Assembly: GCF_020179405.1 (NCBI RefSeq)
Contig: NZ_JAICBZ010000032.1
Span: forward strand, 1-41,230
Length of the DNA stretch: 41,230 nt
From: Xinfangfangia pollutisoli
GTDB taxonomy: Bacteria > Pseudomonadota > Alphaproteobacteria > Rhodobacterales > Rhodobacteraceae
Direction of reading: 5' to 3'
Below, piece after piece: positions 33,301-41,230 of the stretch. The notes below the pieces were generated by a model. It was not told the DNA's origin. It ran no database searches and saw only the letters and a program-made list of their open reading frames with translations. Every line of letters starts with the position of its first letter. Within the stretch, counting starts at the first letter, position 1. Made by a program: the position numbers and the translations under genes.

Positions 33301-34310
33301 ATCCGCACATTCTGGATGAGGGTCGACTCCTGCGCCAGCGGCTCACGGCGGCGCTGCAGGCCGTACACCAGCGCAACGAGGTCCACATTACCGCGCGCGA
33401 GTTGAAGGCAGCGCTGAGCTATATCCTGTTCGGCCTTTACTCCTGCGAGGATTTGCATTCCGACCCTAGTCTTTCTCTCCACCACCCTGCTGACCACGCT
33501 TTCGACGCAGAATCTCCCTTGCGCCAGGGAGAGCTCTTGCGTGAACTGGCGCGGCTAGACCCAGGTCTCGAGGCTCACGCCAAAGTTGATCGCTACCTGC
33601 GTGGCCGTGGAGCGCCTGACCCTGCGCATGGAGCCCGCCGTTTCCGTGACTCCCATCACAACCCTGCGCAATTGCGCATGGCGCGCCGCCGCGCCTACTT
33701 CGGCTGGACGGACGGGCAGATTGAGGCGGTGGGTGGCGACAGAAACGCGCTCACCCTTAAGGATGGACGCCATTTCACCACCTTCCGCGAGTTCCCACTC
33801 CTGCCTGAAACCGAGCAGACTCGGATCAAGGCAAAGCTATGCGAGGGCCTGTCGCGGCTGGAAACACTGCCCGACGCTGCGTTCCGCGCCTCGGACACGG
33901 TTCCTGTCCGCATCGTGCCGCGCACGCCGACCGAAACGGCGTTTTGGGTAAGTAAGCCGTTGGAGCGGTTCACGCTGGAGCCCGAGCGCGTTGCTGCGCC
34001 CGAAGGGCTCGAAACGCTGCACCGCTTTCTTCGGCTGAGCTATAGCCCGGCCGTCGGCCCCACCGAGCGGCTAGACGTCTCCCTCGAACTCTTCGCGCTC
34101 CTCATCGACCTTGCCGATGGCGTGCAGATCATGGACGCATTCTCCGACGACGTCTTCGCCAACCTCGGCGTGTTCACGCAGCGCCTCGCGCAGGAAGACG
34201 AGCGCGCCCTCCGCGCCTGGAATCCGGCAGAGGAAGACACGGTGTTCGCGATTGGCATCGAGCAACGCAGCGCGGGCCAGACCATCGTGATGACTAGGCA
34301 GGAGGCATAG
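30348..34310 (+). CDS. NERD-pseudokinase-kinase-ATPase protein, MAD6-like (MADS defence kinase)
   Basis: A 1320-residue protein with four visible parts. (1) An N-terminal NERD nuclease-like domain: Asp55 in DEIDMVVLGP and Glu68-x-Lys70 in VVVEVKHW. (2) Residues about 190-440, a degenerate kinase: HRS (319-321) replaces HRD, and no DFG, but YAAPEV, SDVWSL and DPAMRP remain. (3) Residues about 455-720, a kinase with LGQGGVGRTF (465-474), the catalytic HGDVSPGN (Asp593, Asn598), DYD (610-612) for DFG and YASPERR, probably active. (4) A C-terminal P-loop ATPase similar to DptF: GNAGDGKT (Lys801), with a cysteine cluster C962-x2-C965-x5-C971. The start is TTG, forced by an upstream stop, with GGCGGGAG 6 bases away. 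BREX-2 PglW also has NERD plus kinase. By size and order I compare it with the MADS protein kinase MAD6; this naming is from memory and is moderately sure. Confidence 0.65.
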   Translation: MRVTHIPCGAFANESEKRALRAVQAALAKIDGTGTAYVLTNLTHPNPRGQADEIDMVVLGPGGGVVVEVKHWDGAALRGADSHAELLTSKAKRVAGRLKAMDPTLGFIPGAFLFTREAGSLRRGGKQAERLGVRAYAVKDIDDLVRDVAFGSGTSAERLARGLAPRQSDVVSALPRRLARFDELKPLSPPDERFARVFSARDPASGDRVVLHTYDLSAAPALEQSEATLRHARREFDVVQRFQKSPHLPSLVDSWQPLPNYDGEVFFFTLADSSAVSVGMLAKDVGWSSADRLAFSVRALKALADLQRLDNPAGEVLVHRSLDPLNVRVRGDGTPLFAGWGWARLPLALTIGLGTALIDSPYAAPEVRHGGMAAATPASDVWSLCKVLSEALDETDVADEIRAALVRGLEADPAMRPAADTIADEIQVWMALSVEPKSAQVPPSRWDEGHEFDWRGKRYRVVAALGQGGVGRTFKLEELDTSSSDPVGTFVGKTAFNPELGRQALLAYKKVRSLAPHEGLSDVLETSTEWQADELMALLRWTRGEPLDAWRGELDFLAELFGESDAATLALRWFEDLCAALASLHAQGWVHGDVSPGNILVDDGRVCLIDYDLTGQVGAPAASPGTVVYASPERRNGGPLRPSDDVFSLAASLFYALTGRSPLSVGESSLPWSTDERERWPSLVVLLDTAVHPDPKRRFVDARDALSRIAETTDLSSGASVSRPLPAVELEPLRPNVVPRVKDILCAYPGSRFGNAETRGLDSEFALDTYVETGLDETLQEAVREGEVSLVILCGNAGDGKTAFLQHLAGKLGLGEVPSRERVWDGRLAGREVKINLDGAASWNGRSADELLDELFAPFHDGAPADGRAHLVAVNDGRLLEWIDHSDAARDGRSSPLTEQLTAALDGNGTALDPHVRLIVLNERSLVGGLDQRAGRVQAEFVDKLIGRLIGAERAQEIWLPCETCTAKERCPMRRSALLMGASRDPHILDEGRLLRQRLTAALQAVHQRNEVHITARELKAALSYILFGLYSCEDLHSDPSLSLHHPADHAFDAESPLRQGELLRELARLDPGLEAHAKVDRYLRGRGAPDPAHGARRFRDSHHNPAQLRMARRRAYFGWTDGQIEAVGGDRNALTLKDGRHFTTFREFPLLPETEQTRIKAKLCEGLSRLETLPDAAFRASDTVPVRIVPRTPTETAFWVSKPLERFTLEPERVAAPEGLETLHRFLRLSYSPAVGPTERLDVSLELFALLIDLADGVQIMDAFSDDVFANLGVFTQRLAQEDERALRAWNPAEEDTVFAIGIEQRSAGQTIVMTRQEA

Positions 34311-36124
34311 TGGCAAGCGACGCTCGTAAAGTAGTAGAAAGCGTGCTCGGCGGACACATGACTTCGCAGGTTTGGACGAGCACCTATACGCCGGTCTTTC
34401 CCTTCACTCCGCAAGGATTTTCTGTTGGCGCGCTATTGCCGATGGTGCTCTATCTGTTTCGTTGGGGCCATCGTCGCGGCCGGGGCAAGTTTGCTTCCGC
34501 CTTCGCATCGCCGCAGGGCGCGCCAACCATCCGCAGTGTAGCCGACCGCTTGGCACAGGAGCCATTGCTGTCCGGTTTCGAGGACGAGACCACGCGATCA
34601 ATCCTTGGAGATGTGTTGCTTACTTCCGCTCTTGAAAACCAGCGGCGTCGGGACGGTCACAGCGAGCAGGTGCAAAGGTGTTTCCCTAACCACTATTTCG
34701 CTTCTTGGATCGATCTTCCACGGGATACAGGGAATCTGCGCGGCGTTCCTGAAATGATCGCCGCGTTGATAAATGACCAAATTGACGGCGATACTGTTGA
34801 GTCATTCGGCGATCGCGGTCGACATAGGGTCGGATCCCGAATTCAGGATAACGAACTACTGAAAGCCTTCGCGCCAGGTGTGACAACGGTCGGCGAGTTT
34901 AAGAACAGTTCGACGTCCGATCAGTTCGATGAGGCCGTTCTATTGGGGATCGACCAGCTTGTGATGGTGCGCTTGGCGCAAATCTGCGGCGAGGCCCCTG
35001 CTAAGGCAGTTGGCAAGGGTCAACCTGGAACGATCCCTAATCAGCGATCAATTGCGACTATAGCGGCGGGTCGGTTCCGGGAAGATTTGCTCGTCTTCTT
35101 TGACTGCTACGGGCGCAACAATGTAACGCCGCGCGCCTCGCTCTTGGCGATGATGGAGTCGTGCTTTGCTGTGGGTCTGAGCGCGATAATGCTTTCCACC
35201 GCGGCGATCATGTCCCGCTGGGGCGAGGATGGCGAGATTGATGGAGACGCAGCACTCGCGATTTTCTGCGATTGCTCTAATGGAACAGACGCGGGCTTGC
35301 GCGATATTTCGGAGCAGTCCGGCAACCTCGTACGACAGACATTCACCCGATTGCCAACAATCCTCATGCAAGCCCGCCTACTGGATTTCTGGGTCCGGCA
35401 TAAGTCTGATGCGAAAGATGGCGGGTTGCCACCTCGCACTCCTGACGCATCGGATTGGCTACGGCTCTTGGGTGAATTCGTCAGTGGCGTTCACGAGGAG
35501 GCACGCGACGCAGACAAAGCATTCCGCAGCTATGTTTCTGAACTTCGTGCCGCCAGCGTTGAGGAGGCAGACCTAGCCGAGTTCAGTGAGATGGTTGCGC
35601 CCTCGGTAGAGAAGGGGCAAGGGGGACGGTTCCTTGCCGAAGTGCTTAGCAAGGCTGCCCAGAAGGAGGTCGGGGGCGATAAGCTATATGGGGCGCTTAC
35701 TTCAGCTTTGATGACAGACGAAATCAATGGGTTGGCTCGCCGCCGCAAAATCGTCTTGAGCGGCAAGCGGGCTAAGGGCCAGCGGCGTACAGTGGACGCC
35801 CTCTCCTTCGTTCTCACAAACACAGTTCTCGAATATCTCGTCCATCGGCACCTTCGCCAAAACGGCAAGGGCCGTAAGCCCAAGCCGCTCTCTTTTCCGC
35901 AGTTCCTGGACATCCTTCGCGAGCGTTACGGTTTCTACGTTGACCGCTCGCCGCCAAACATGACCGTGCCAAATGAGGCGCTTGCACGCAACCGGCGAAT
36001 GCTGGAACGGCGACTTCGCGACCTCGGCTTGCTCGTCGGCGTCAATGACGCGGAGCGAATGAAGAAGCTCAAAGCGCGTTTTGGTAGTGCGTTCGACGTC
36101 AAGGAAGAGGCTGAAGAGGCATGA
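34310..36124 (+). CDS. Middle protein of the defence trio, MAD7-like, unknown fold
   Basis: A 604-residue protein with no motif I can assign. It begins with a short region rich in aromatic residues (VWTSTYTPVFPFTPQGF), has a central helical part, some cysteines (FFDCYG, IFCDCSNG) and a basic C-terminal part (RRRKIVLSGKRAKGQRRT, then RNRRMLERRLRDLG) that could bind nucleic acid. No transmembrane segment is obvious. The GTG start overlaps the previous stop by one base (TAGTG) and the stop overlaps the next gene (ATGA), so the three are strictly coupled. Between a DptF-like and a DptH-like ATPase it holds the place of DptG in Dnd restriction or MAD7 in MADS. Only position and size support this. 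Confidence 0.55.
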   Translation: MASDARKVVESVLGGHMTSQVWTSTYTPVFPFTPQGFSVGALLPMVLYLFRWGHRRGRGKFASAFASPQGAPTIRSVADRLAQEPLLSGFEDETTRSILGDVLLTSALENQRRRDGHSEQVQRCFPNHYFASWIDLPRDTGNLRGVPEMIAALINDQIDGDTVESFGDRGRHRVGSRIQDNELLKAFAPGVTTVGEFKNSSTSDQFDEAVLLGIDQLVMVRLAQICGEAPAKAVGKGQPGTIPNQRSIATIAAGRFREDLLVFFDCYGRNNVTPRASLLAMMESCFAVGLSAIMLSTAAIMSRWGEDGEIDGDAALAIFCDCSNGTDAGLRDISEQSGNLVRQTFTRLPTILMQARLLDFWVRHKSDAKDGGLPPRTPDASDWLRLLGEFVSGVHEEARDADKAFRSYVSELRAASVEEADLAEFSEMVAPSVEKGQGGRFLAEVLSKAAQKEVGGDKLYGALTSALMTDEINGLARRRKIVLSGKRAKGQRRTVDALSFVLTNTVLEYLVHRHLRQNGKGRKPKPLSFPQFLDILRERYGFYVDRSPPNMTVPNEALARNRRMLERRLRDLGLLVGVNDAERMKKLKARFGSAFDVKEEAEEA

Positions 36125-39100
36125 TCGGGCCGGAGCACCAGAAGCATTTTTCCGCTGCCCTCGCTGAGCTGTTGGGTGAGCCCATTGAGGGTGCTGTTGC
36201 CTTTCTGCGCTGCCTGCCATCTGAGCAGGTCGAAGCGCTGGCCGACGCGGAGCACTTCGCCGTTCCGGGCTGGACGGTCAACGCCGTGGTGGACATGTCT
36301 GGCCATCGCCGGGTCACGGCGGACCAAGCGGTGGAGCGGCGCGAGGACAAGGCTGATGCTATGGTGTTCCTTATCGACACGATACGTGCGGGCGCCGGCC
36401 TTGACGGCATCTACAGTGCCGCCCGCGAGATCGGTGAAGTCGAGCTGTTTAGGGCGGCGCAGCGCCATGCGCGTAGAGCACTGTGGGGTAGGCTGCCGAC
36501 AATAGACGCAGCCATGAAGCGCGCCGAGCGGCTGGGCCGACGGCGCAAACTCACGCCGTGGCAGGAATTCGACTTTGCAGTCGCCGCGGCGACTGAGGGC
36601 GAGCGCCGCGCGCTCGCGCGAATTGGCATGTGGCCCGTCGAGGGCGAGGGCGCTCCGACCACCGCTGAGCTTGATCTCTCCACCGCGATGGCTGATCGAC
36701 TGCTCTTTCCACAGGATTCTGGCACCGTGAGTGAGCGGATCCGTGCGCTGATGCTGGACAACTCGCCAGAAGAGGTGGCGACCCTCGAGCGCTTCCTGCG
36801 TTCGCTCGCCGGCCGCAGGCCCGAAGAAGTCGCAGCGGCCGTGGTTGATCGTGCCGAACTCTGGCTTGGGCCGCTTAAGCCACGCTTCTCCGGCGAAGGG
36901 TTGCTCAAGATTGAGTTGGCGTCTTGGCGTAAGCCGAGCGGAGGCATGCATTCCTGGTCCGGCCTCAAGCTGCCCAGCGAGGAGGCGCTCAAGCCGGTGT
37001 TGCTCTTGGATCGCCAGGCCCCTGCCAAGGATCAGGCGAAACTCACAGTGCGTTGGACCACCGAGCCTTCGTCCCTTGCCGGTAGCGGCGTTGAATACCG
37101 GGTCAGTTTGCTAGCGGGCGATGAAGAGTTGGCAGAGCAAACGGTCGTGCACCGCGACAAGCCGCAGCAACAGGCAATGTTCTCGCTCGATGATTTTGAT
37201 GAGATGCTGGGCACTGAGAAGTTCGAGACTCTGGTTCAGATTGCTCCCGTGGCCACCGAGGGCGTCGAGGCTGTCCGTACCGAGGAGTTCGTGCTGGAAT
37301 TTGGCGTGACTACCGACGCCGAGACGGCTGCCGGCTCCGGCCAAATCGTTCGTACGCTTGTGGAAGGCGCGTTGGCGCTCAAGGAGCGAACGGCTTTCGA
37401 CAAGGCTGTTCTAGAGGCAGACCGAGGGAGCGAGGACAAAAAGGGCTTCATCATCTGGAAGGGTGAAGGCGGCGCCCGCGCAGTACGCGTGGCACGACCG
37501 ATCCTGATCCGCAAGGTCGAGGAAGATTGGATGGCGCGGGGCGGCGCACCCGGCCGATGGGTGCAGAGTGTACGCGCAGACGGCACGCCAGCGGGCTCGA
37601 TCGAGTTCGTCGCTCTGGATCAGGGCAGTTGCGGCGTCGAGGTGTGGAGGCGTGTCTGCGAGGTGTCGCGGCGGCTTGCCGAAGACCTCGGCCGACTCGG
37701 CCTTCTTGGGCGCGTTAAGGGCTCGGGGTGGCGCCGCGCCGACGAGTACGTAAACGGCTGGTTGGCCGCATTGGAAGGTGGAGACCCCGACCTAGCGCTT
37801 CACGGCACGGTGGAGGTGCGTTCGCTCGGTGGCCGCACACTCGGCCTGCTTGTCACGCCGCTTCATCCACTTCGCTTCGCTTGGAGCGCGCTCTATGATA
37901 ACTTAGCGGCCTATGCTCGCTACGAGGACGGCTTGGAGCCCGCGCGCCTGCAGAAGGCGCTGAAGGCCATCGATTCGTCACAGTTTCCCTTCGCTCTTCC
38001 TGGCATTGACGGCGGTCCGCCCTTCTTGTTCGGGGACCTGCTCGGCTTCCACGCCGTTGCCATGACGCTCGACGGCGAACCTGAACCGAAGGGCGCGGTG
38101 GCCGTGCTAGGTGCTTGTCTTGGCGGCGGTGCGCGCGAGGTGGCGCCTTCGATCGGCACCGAGAGCGCGGCCGTGCTCGCGCGCGAGGTGCGCCATTTCC
38201 TGCGCTGTCATGAAGGCGCAACAGGTGATCGGCCCGACCTTGTCAATATTCAGGCTTGGCGCCCCGGAGACGGCATGACCGTCGCACGCGCCTTGGGCCA
38301 AGTCTTGAGCGCGGAAAGTGGCGAGGAGGACGAAGAGCGCGGGGCGGGCTCGCAGCTCTGCTTCACGCTGGATCTATACCACCCCGGCACGTCGAGCGGG
38401 TCGGGACGGTTTCTGTCGATGCTTGGGCAGCGGCGGCGCTTGGGTGGCGGCGTGGAGGTCGGCGACCGCTGGATGGTCGAGACCGCCGCGCGTTCGGGCG
38501 GCGTTCTTGTCCCGCGCCTGCGTTGGGCTAAGCGGCCAGAGCCCACGTCAAACGACAAGGACAGCTGGACCGGTGTACGTGCAACTCATCTTGGCATGAT
38601 CTTCGACGTGTTCGAAGCCCGGCTGGAAACGCGGCCCACCGCCGAACTCGGCAAAGCGCGTCCTTTGCACGCATATGGCTTGGCGAAAGTACTGGAGCGT
38701 CGCGCAAACTTCTCAGGTGAGCCGGAATGGATGGTCTGGTCGCCGCCCGAGCTCTCCGGTGAACGGGCGCCGGACGGCCAAACTCTTAGCGACCGACTGC
38801 GCAAGATGGATGTCGCAGTGTCAAGGCTTACAGCGCGGGCTCTCGGGGGCGGGGCTGAAAGCTGGCCAGTGCTCGTCACTCGCCTATCTCCCGACGGCCA
38901 GAACCGGATAGACCTCCTGCACGAGCGCTCCGACTGGGTGATCACGGTCGATCGGAACGCTGGCATTGAATACTTTGATGCGCCGCGCAGCCGGAGCGAG
39001 GCTTACGAGCGCTTCGTCATTGACGCGGTACCTGAGCGGGCTGACATGGGTTCGCTACAACTGGTCACTTCTACCACCAATCTCGACGCTGTCCGCGACC

Positions 39101-41061
39101 TCGTTGACGACGCGCTAAACGCAATGGGTCTGAGCGGCAGTGCGCGCAACAGCCGCTTCCTGATCGGCCATCTTAAGGGCTTGAGTGGGCGTCTGGCGAT
39201 CCGCCTGGCCAATGCGCAGGGCCGAACTGGCGAGTTGATCGCGCTCGCGCTTGTTCAAGCCAACTGCGCAGGAGCCAGCGGCCTTGACGGTCCATGGCTC
39301 GACCTCGCCCAAGGATTCCTTGTGCCGGTGGACGAGATCGCCGACTTCGCGCCTATCGCTGATCGTGCAGCCGACGGTGAGGGTACCAACCATCGTGCCG
39401 ATTTCATCCACGTCTTCGTACCTCCCAAGGGGCCGCTCGAGTTCCGCTTCGTGGAGGTCAAGCATCGCCTACACCTTCGCTCTGCTCGCGACGCCGGACT
39501 CTTGGAGCAGATGCTCAGGCAGACTAGCGAACTCAGGCGGCGATGGACCGACTGGTTCTTCGGCCCCAAACTTGCTCGACTTGAGCGCGTGACGCGCCGC
39601 TCGCAACTTGCGCGGCTCCTGCGCTTCTACGCCGACCGCGCCGCGCGCCACCGCTTGAGCGAAAAGGCCCACGCGCGTCTGCTCGCTGAGATCGATGCGC
39701 TCGTCGTCAAGGATGTCTATGCACTCGGAGACGTCGAACGCCCCGACATCGGTTACGTTTTCTGCCCCGAGCATCGCTTGGGCACGGTCGAGCCGATATA
39801 CGCACCCGGAGGCGAGGATGCCCGGTTTTACCTTTTCGGGCCCGGATTGCTGCCCGACGGTGACGTGCCGCATGTCTCGTCAAACCGTGCGCCCGCGACA
39901 GGAGTGTCAAGCCTTCCCGATGCGGATCGTTCGCAACAGCCCAGGCCGGTTCCACCACTCCAGTCTACAACCCTTGAGACGGGTGATGAGTCCCCGGGCA
40001 ACGCGCCTAACGAACCGCCAGCGGCGGAGGCCGTCGATGTCATGCTCGGCGTTACTCCGGGGGGTGAGCCGGTGGAGTGGCGTGTTTCGATCAATTCGAA
40101 TCCGCATCTAATGATGGTTGGCCTACCTGGCATGGGAAAAACCACCGCGCTCATCAACATCTGCCGCCAGCTCGCTGAGGCTGGCGTCGCGCCGATAGTC
40201 TTCTCGTTCCATGACGACATTGACGAGAAGCTCACCCAGGTGCTCGGCCCCCTGCACACAACAGACTTCGCGGGCCTCGGCTTCAATCCGCTGCGGGTGG
40301 ATGGGGCTGGGCCAACTGCCTACGTCGACGTGGCGGGCACGCTGCGAGACATCTTCGCCTCGATCTTTCCCGACCTCGGCGACATCCAGCTCGAGGAGAT
40401 GCGCCAAGCCATCAAACAAAGCTACGACGACAAGGGCTGGGCAATAGCACGGGACGGTGGCGAGCGGCCCGGCCCTCCTGCTTTCCGCGCCTTCTTCGAC
40501 ATCCTCAGATCCAAGCAGAAGCCTAACGCAAACCTTTTGGCCAGGTTGCAGGAACTCGCCGACTACGGCTTCTTCGACGCGGCGGGCGATCGCGCTAGTC
40601 TGCTGGCAGAACCCCGCCCCACACTGGTGCGCGTCCACACCACCACCAACAACATCCTGCAGAACGCCTTCAGCTCCTTTGTCCTTTACAGCCTATACAA
40701 GGATATGTTCCGTCGCGGTGTGCAGAGCCGTCTGACCCATGCGATCATCTTCGACGAAGCGCATCGGGCCGCAAAGCTGAAGCTCATCCCGCAGTTTGCA
40801 AAAGAATGCCGCAAGTACGGCGTGGCACTGGCGCTCGCCTCACAAGGCGCCAAGGACTTCAGTCCGACGCTGTACGAGGCGGTGGGCAGCTACCTGGCGC
40901 TGCGCGTTACGGATGCCGACGCCAGAGCGCTCGCGCGCAACGCCGCCTCAACTGCAGATCAAACCCGCATCACCGACCGCATGAAGGGCCTGGAACCCTA
41001 CACGGCTATGTTCTTTAGCATGGCGGCAGGCCGTCCAAACTTTGTACGTCTGTCCGGCTAG
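36121..41061 (+). CDS. Large HerA/DptH-like ATPase with central nuclease-like motif, MAD8-like
   Basis: A 1646-residue protein. The first 1050 residues are not recognised. Near the centre, ADFIHVFV (Asp1094) followed by FRFVEVKHR (Glu1112-Val-Lys1114) has the spacing of a PD-(D/E)xK nuclease. A Pro/Ser-rich linker (about 1265-1310) leads to a C-terminal ATPase: Walker A GLPGMGKTT (1334-1342, Lys1340), Walker B AIIFDEAH (1541-1548) and a late LALASQGAKDF strand that may carry the sensor. It resembles HerA/FtsK-like translocases and DptH of phosphorothioate-dependent restriction. Its place at the end of a kinase/604-residue/ATPase operon matches the MADS protein MAD8. Start ATG overlaps the previous stop. 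It probably loads on or moves along DNA and, if the central motif is real, cuts it. Confidence 0.65.
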   Translation: MIGPEHQKHFSAALAELLGEPIEGAVAFLRCLPSEQVEALADAEHFAVPGWTVNAVVDMSGHRRVTADQAVERREDKADAMVFLIDTIRAGAGLDGIYSAAREIGEVELFRAAQRHARRALWGRLPTIDAAMKRAERLGRRRKLTPWQEFDFAVAAATEGERRALARIGMWPVEGEGAPTTAELDLSTAMADRLLFPQDSGTVSERIRALMLDNSPEEVATLERFLRSLAGRRPEEVAAAVVDRAELWLGPLKPRFSGEGLLKIELASWRKPSGGMHSWSGLKLPSEEALKPVLLLDRQAPAKDQAKLTVRWTTEPSSLAGSGVEYRVSLLAGDEELAEQTVVHRDKPQQQAMFSLDDFDEMLGTEKFETLVQIAPVATEGVEAVRTEEFVLEFGVTTDAETAAGSGQIVRTLVEGALALKERTAFDKAVLEADRGSEDKKGFIIWKGEGGARAVRVARPILIRKVEEDWMARGGAPGRWVQSVRADGTPAGSIEFVALDQGSCGVEVWRRVCEVSRRLAEDLGRLGLLGRVKGSGWRRADEYVNGWLAALEGGDPDLALHGTVEVRSLGGRTLGLLVTPLHPLRFAWSALYDNLAAYARYEDGLEPARLQKALKAIDSSQFPFALPGIDGGPPFLFGDLLGFHAVAMTLDGEPEPKGAVAVLGACLGGGAREVAPSIGTESAAVLAREVRHFLRCHEGATGDRPDLVNIQAWRPGDGMTVARALGQVLSAESGEEDEERGAGSQLCFTLDLYHPGTSSGSGRFLSMLGQRRRLGGGVEVGDRWMVETAARSGGVLVPRLRWAKRPEPTSNDKDSWTGVRATHLGMIFDVFEARLETRPTAELGKARPLHAYGLAKVLERRANFSGEPEWMVWSPPELSGERAPDGQTLSDRLRKMDVAVSRLTARALGGGAESWPVLVTRLSPDGQNRIDLLHERSDWVITVDRNAGIEYFDAPRSRSEAYERFVIDAVPERADMGSLQLVTSTTNLDAVRDLVDDALNAMGLSGSARNSRFLIGHLKGLSGRLAIRLANAQGRTGELIALALVQANCAGASGLDGPWLDLAQGFLVPVDEIADFAPIADRAADGEGTNHRADFIHVFVPPKGPLEFRFVEVKHRLHLRSARDAGLLEQMLRQTSELRRRWTDWFFGPKLARLERVTRRSQLARLLRFYADRAARHRLSEKAHARLLAEIDALVVKDVYALGDVERPDIGYVFCPEHRLGTVEPIYAPGGEDARFYLFGPGLLPDGDVPHVSSNRAPATGVSSLPDADRSQQPRPVPPLQSTTLETGDESPGNAPNEPPAAEAVDVMLGVTPGGEPVEWRVSINSNPHLMMVGLPGMGKTTALINICRQLAEAGVAPIVFSFHDDIDEKLTQVLGPLHTTDFAGLGFNPLRVDGAGPTAYVDVAGTLRDIFASIFPDLGDIQLEEMRQAIKQSYDDKGWAIARDGGERPGPPAFRAFFDILRSKQKPNANLLARLQELADYGFFDAAGDRASLLAEPRPTLVRVHTTTNNILQNAFSSFVLYSLYKDMFRRGVQSRLTHAIIFDEAHRAAKLKLIPQFAKECRKYGVALALASQGAKDFSPTLYEAVGSYLALRVTDADARALARNAASTADQTRITDRMKGLEPYTAMFFSMAAGRPNFVRLSG

Positions 41062-41223
41062 CTGGGGTTCTTAAACGAGTTCGGAAACGTTCCCAACGGC
41101 CTCTCCGGCTTATGGGAGGCACAGAGCCATTCTTGCCGCCGACAGATCAAGTGGGTAATCCTCCCCATGGTTAAGGGGCTGCATAAGTAGAATTTTCTCG
41201 TAGCGTGAGCTGAGGAGATTCGA
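41062..41223. other. Region after the defence operon
   Basis: 162 bases without a gene. No copy of the tRNA-Phe 3' end is present, so the right attachment site of the island is not here. GAGGAG at 41212-41217 is a ribosome binding site for the start at 41224. Confidence 0.5.
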
Positions 41224-41230
41224 ATGAGAA
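41224..41230 (+). CDS. Possible start of a next gene, cut by the window edge
   Basis: ATG at 41224 has GAGGAG six bases upstream, a strong layout. Only two codons are visible, so nothing can be said about the product. Confidence 0.3.

Noticed and set aside
30348-41061. Assignment of the trio to BREX type 2 or to a Dnd (DndFGH) system
   Set aside because: PglX, PglY, PglZ and BrxD are absent, and dndABCDE are absent; only individual domain similarities (PglW NERD-kinase; DptF/DptH ATPases) exist.
41062-41230. Search for a right attachment site (copy of the tRNA-Phe 3' end)
   Set aside because: No matching sequence is visible, so the island extends past the window or the repeat is diverged.
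22521-41230. CRISPR array or insertion sequence in the island
   Set aside because: No regularly spaced repeats and no transposase frame were found.

Overview
The window is about 41 kb of high-GC DNA from an alphaproteobacterium, most likely Rhodobacterales (Paracoccus/Rhodobacter/Gemmobacter-like). The evidence is the codon use, and the gene order murA - DUF2948 - hisD - UPF0262 - low-molecular-weight phosphatase ... infA - maf - RNase E/G - yacG - tRNA-Phe, which is typical of that order. Species cannot be named from the sequence alone.

Left part (1-12.5 kb): the 3' end of modC, a lipoprotein SGNH hydrolase and tRNA-Gly(TCC) lie on the plus strand. They are followed by a long minus-strand cluster read from about 12.4 kb down to 1.3 kb. 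It encodes a STAS protein, a DUF3131 protein, an acyltransferase-3 membrane protein, a cellulose-synthase-like family 2 glycosyltransferase that carries a one-base frameshift, a second DUF3131 protein, a peptidoglycan-binding-domain protein, a LuxR/NarL-type response regulator, a molybdopterin-fold periplasmic protein and a hybrid sensor kinase (PAS-HisKA-HATPase-REC-Hpt). It reads as an exopolysaccharide or cell-surface glycan locus with its own signalling genes. A related inverted repeat built on CCTATCC/GGATAGG stands before the STAS gene and again before the molybdopterin-fold gene, and is a candidate operator for the cluster's response regulator.

Middle part (12.6-22.5 kb): tRNA-Thr(GGT) is followed by the conserved housekeeping block named above. 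A small secreted protein sits between hisD and UPF0262, and a HxlR regulator/quinone reductase pair (ytfH/ytfG-like) plus NTF2-like and GNAT proteins lie between the phosphatase and infA. The block ends in tRNA-Phe(GAA).

Right part (22.5 kb to the end): an integrated island begins directly at the 3' end of tRNA-Phe. It has a tyrosine integrase pointing at the tRNA, two small HTH proteins, a divergent XRE regulator with a strong palindromic operator, a small membrane protein, a FitAB-like toxin-antitoxin pair, a type III-like restriction-modification pair (Mod, Res), and then a tightly overlapping three-gene operon of about 10.7 kb. Its first protein joins a NERD nuclease-like domain, a degenerate kinase, an apparently intact kinase and a DptF-like P-loop ATPase with a cysteine cluster. 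The second is a 604-residue protein with no recognised motif. The third, 1646 residues, has a central ExK nuclease-like motif and a C-terminal HerA/DptH-like ATPase. By order, sizes and domains I compare this trio with MAD6-MAD7-MAD8 of the methylation-associated defence system (MADS). Here it is not preceded by the type I-like methyltransferase and specificity genes that I recall for MADS, but by a type III Mod/Res pair. That combination is the most interesting item in the window. The right end of the island is outside the window.
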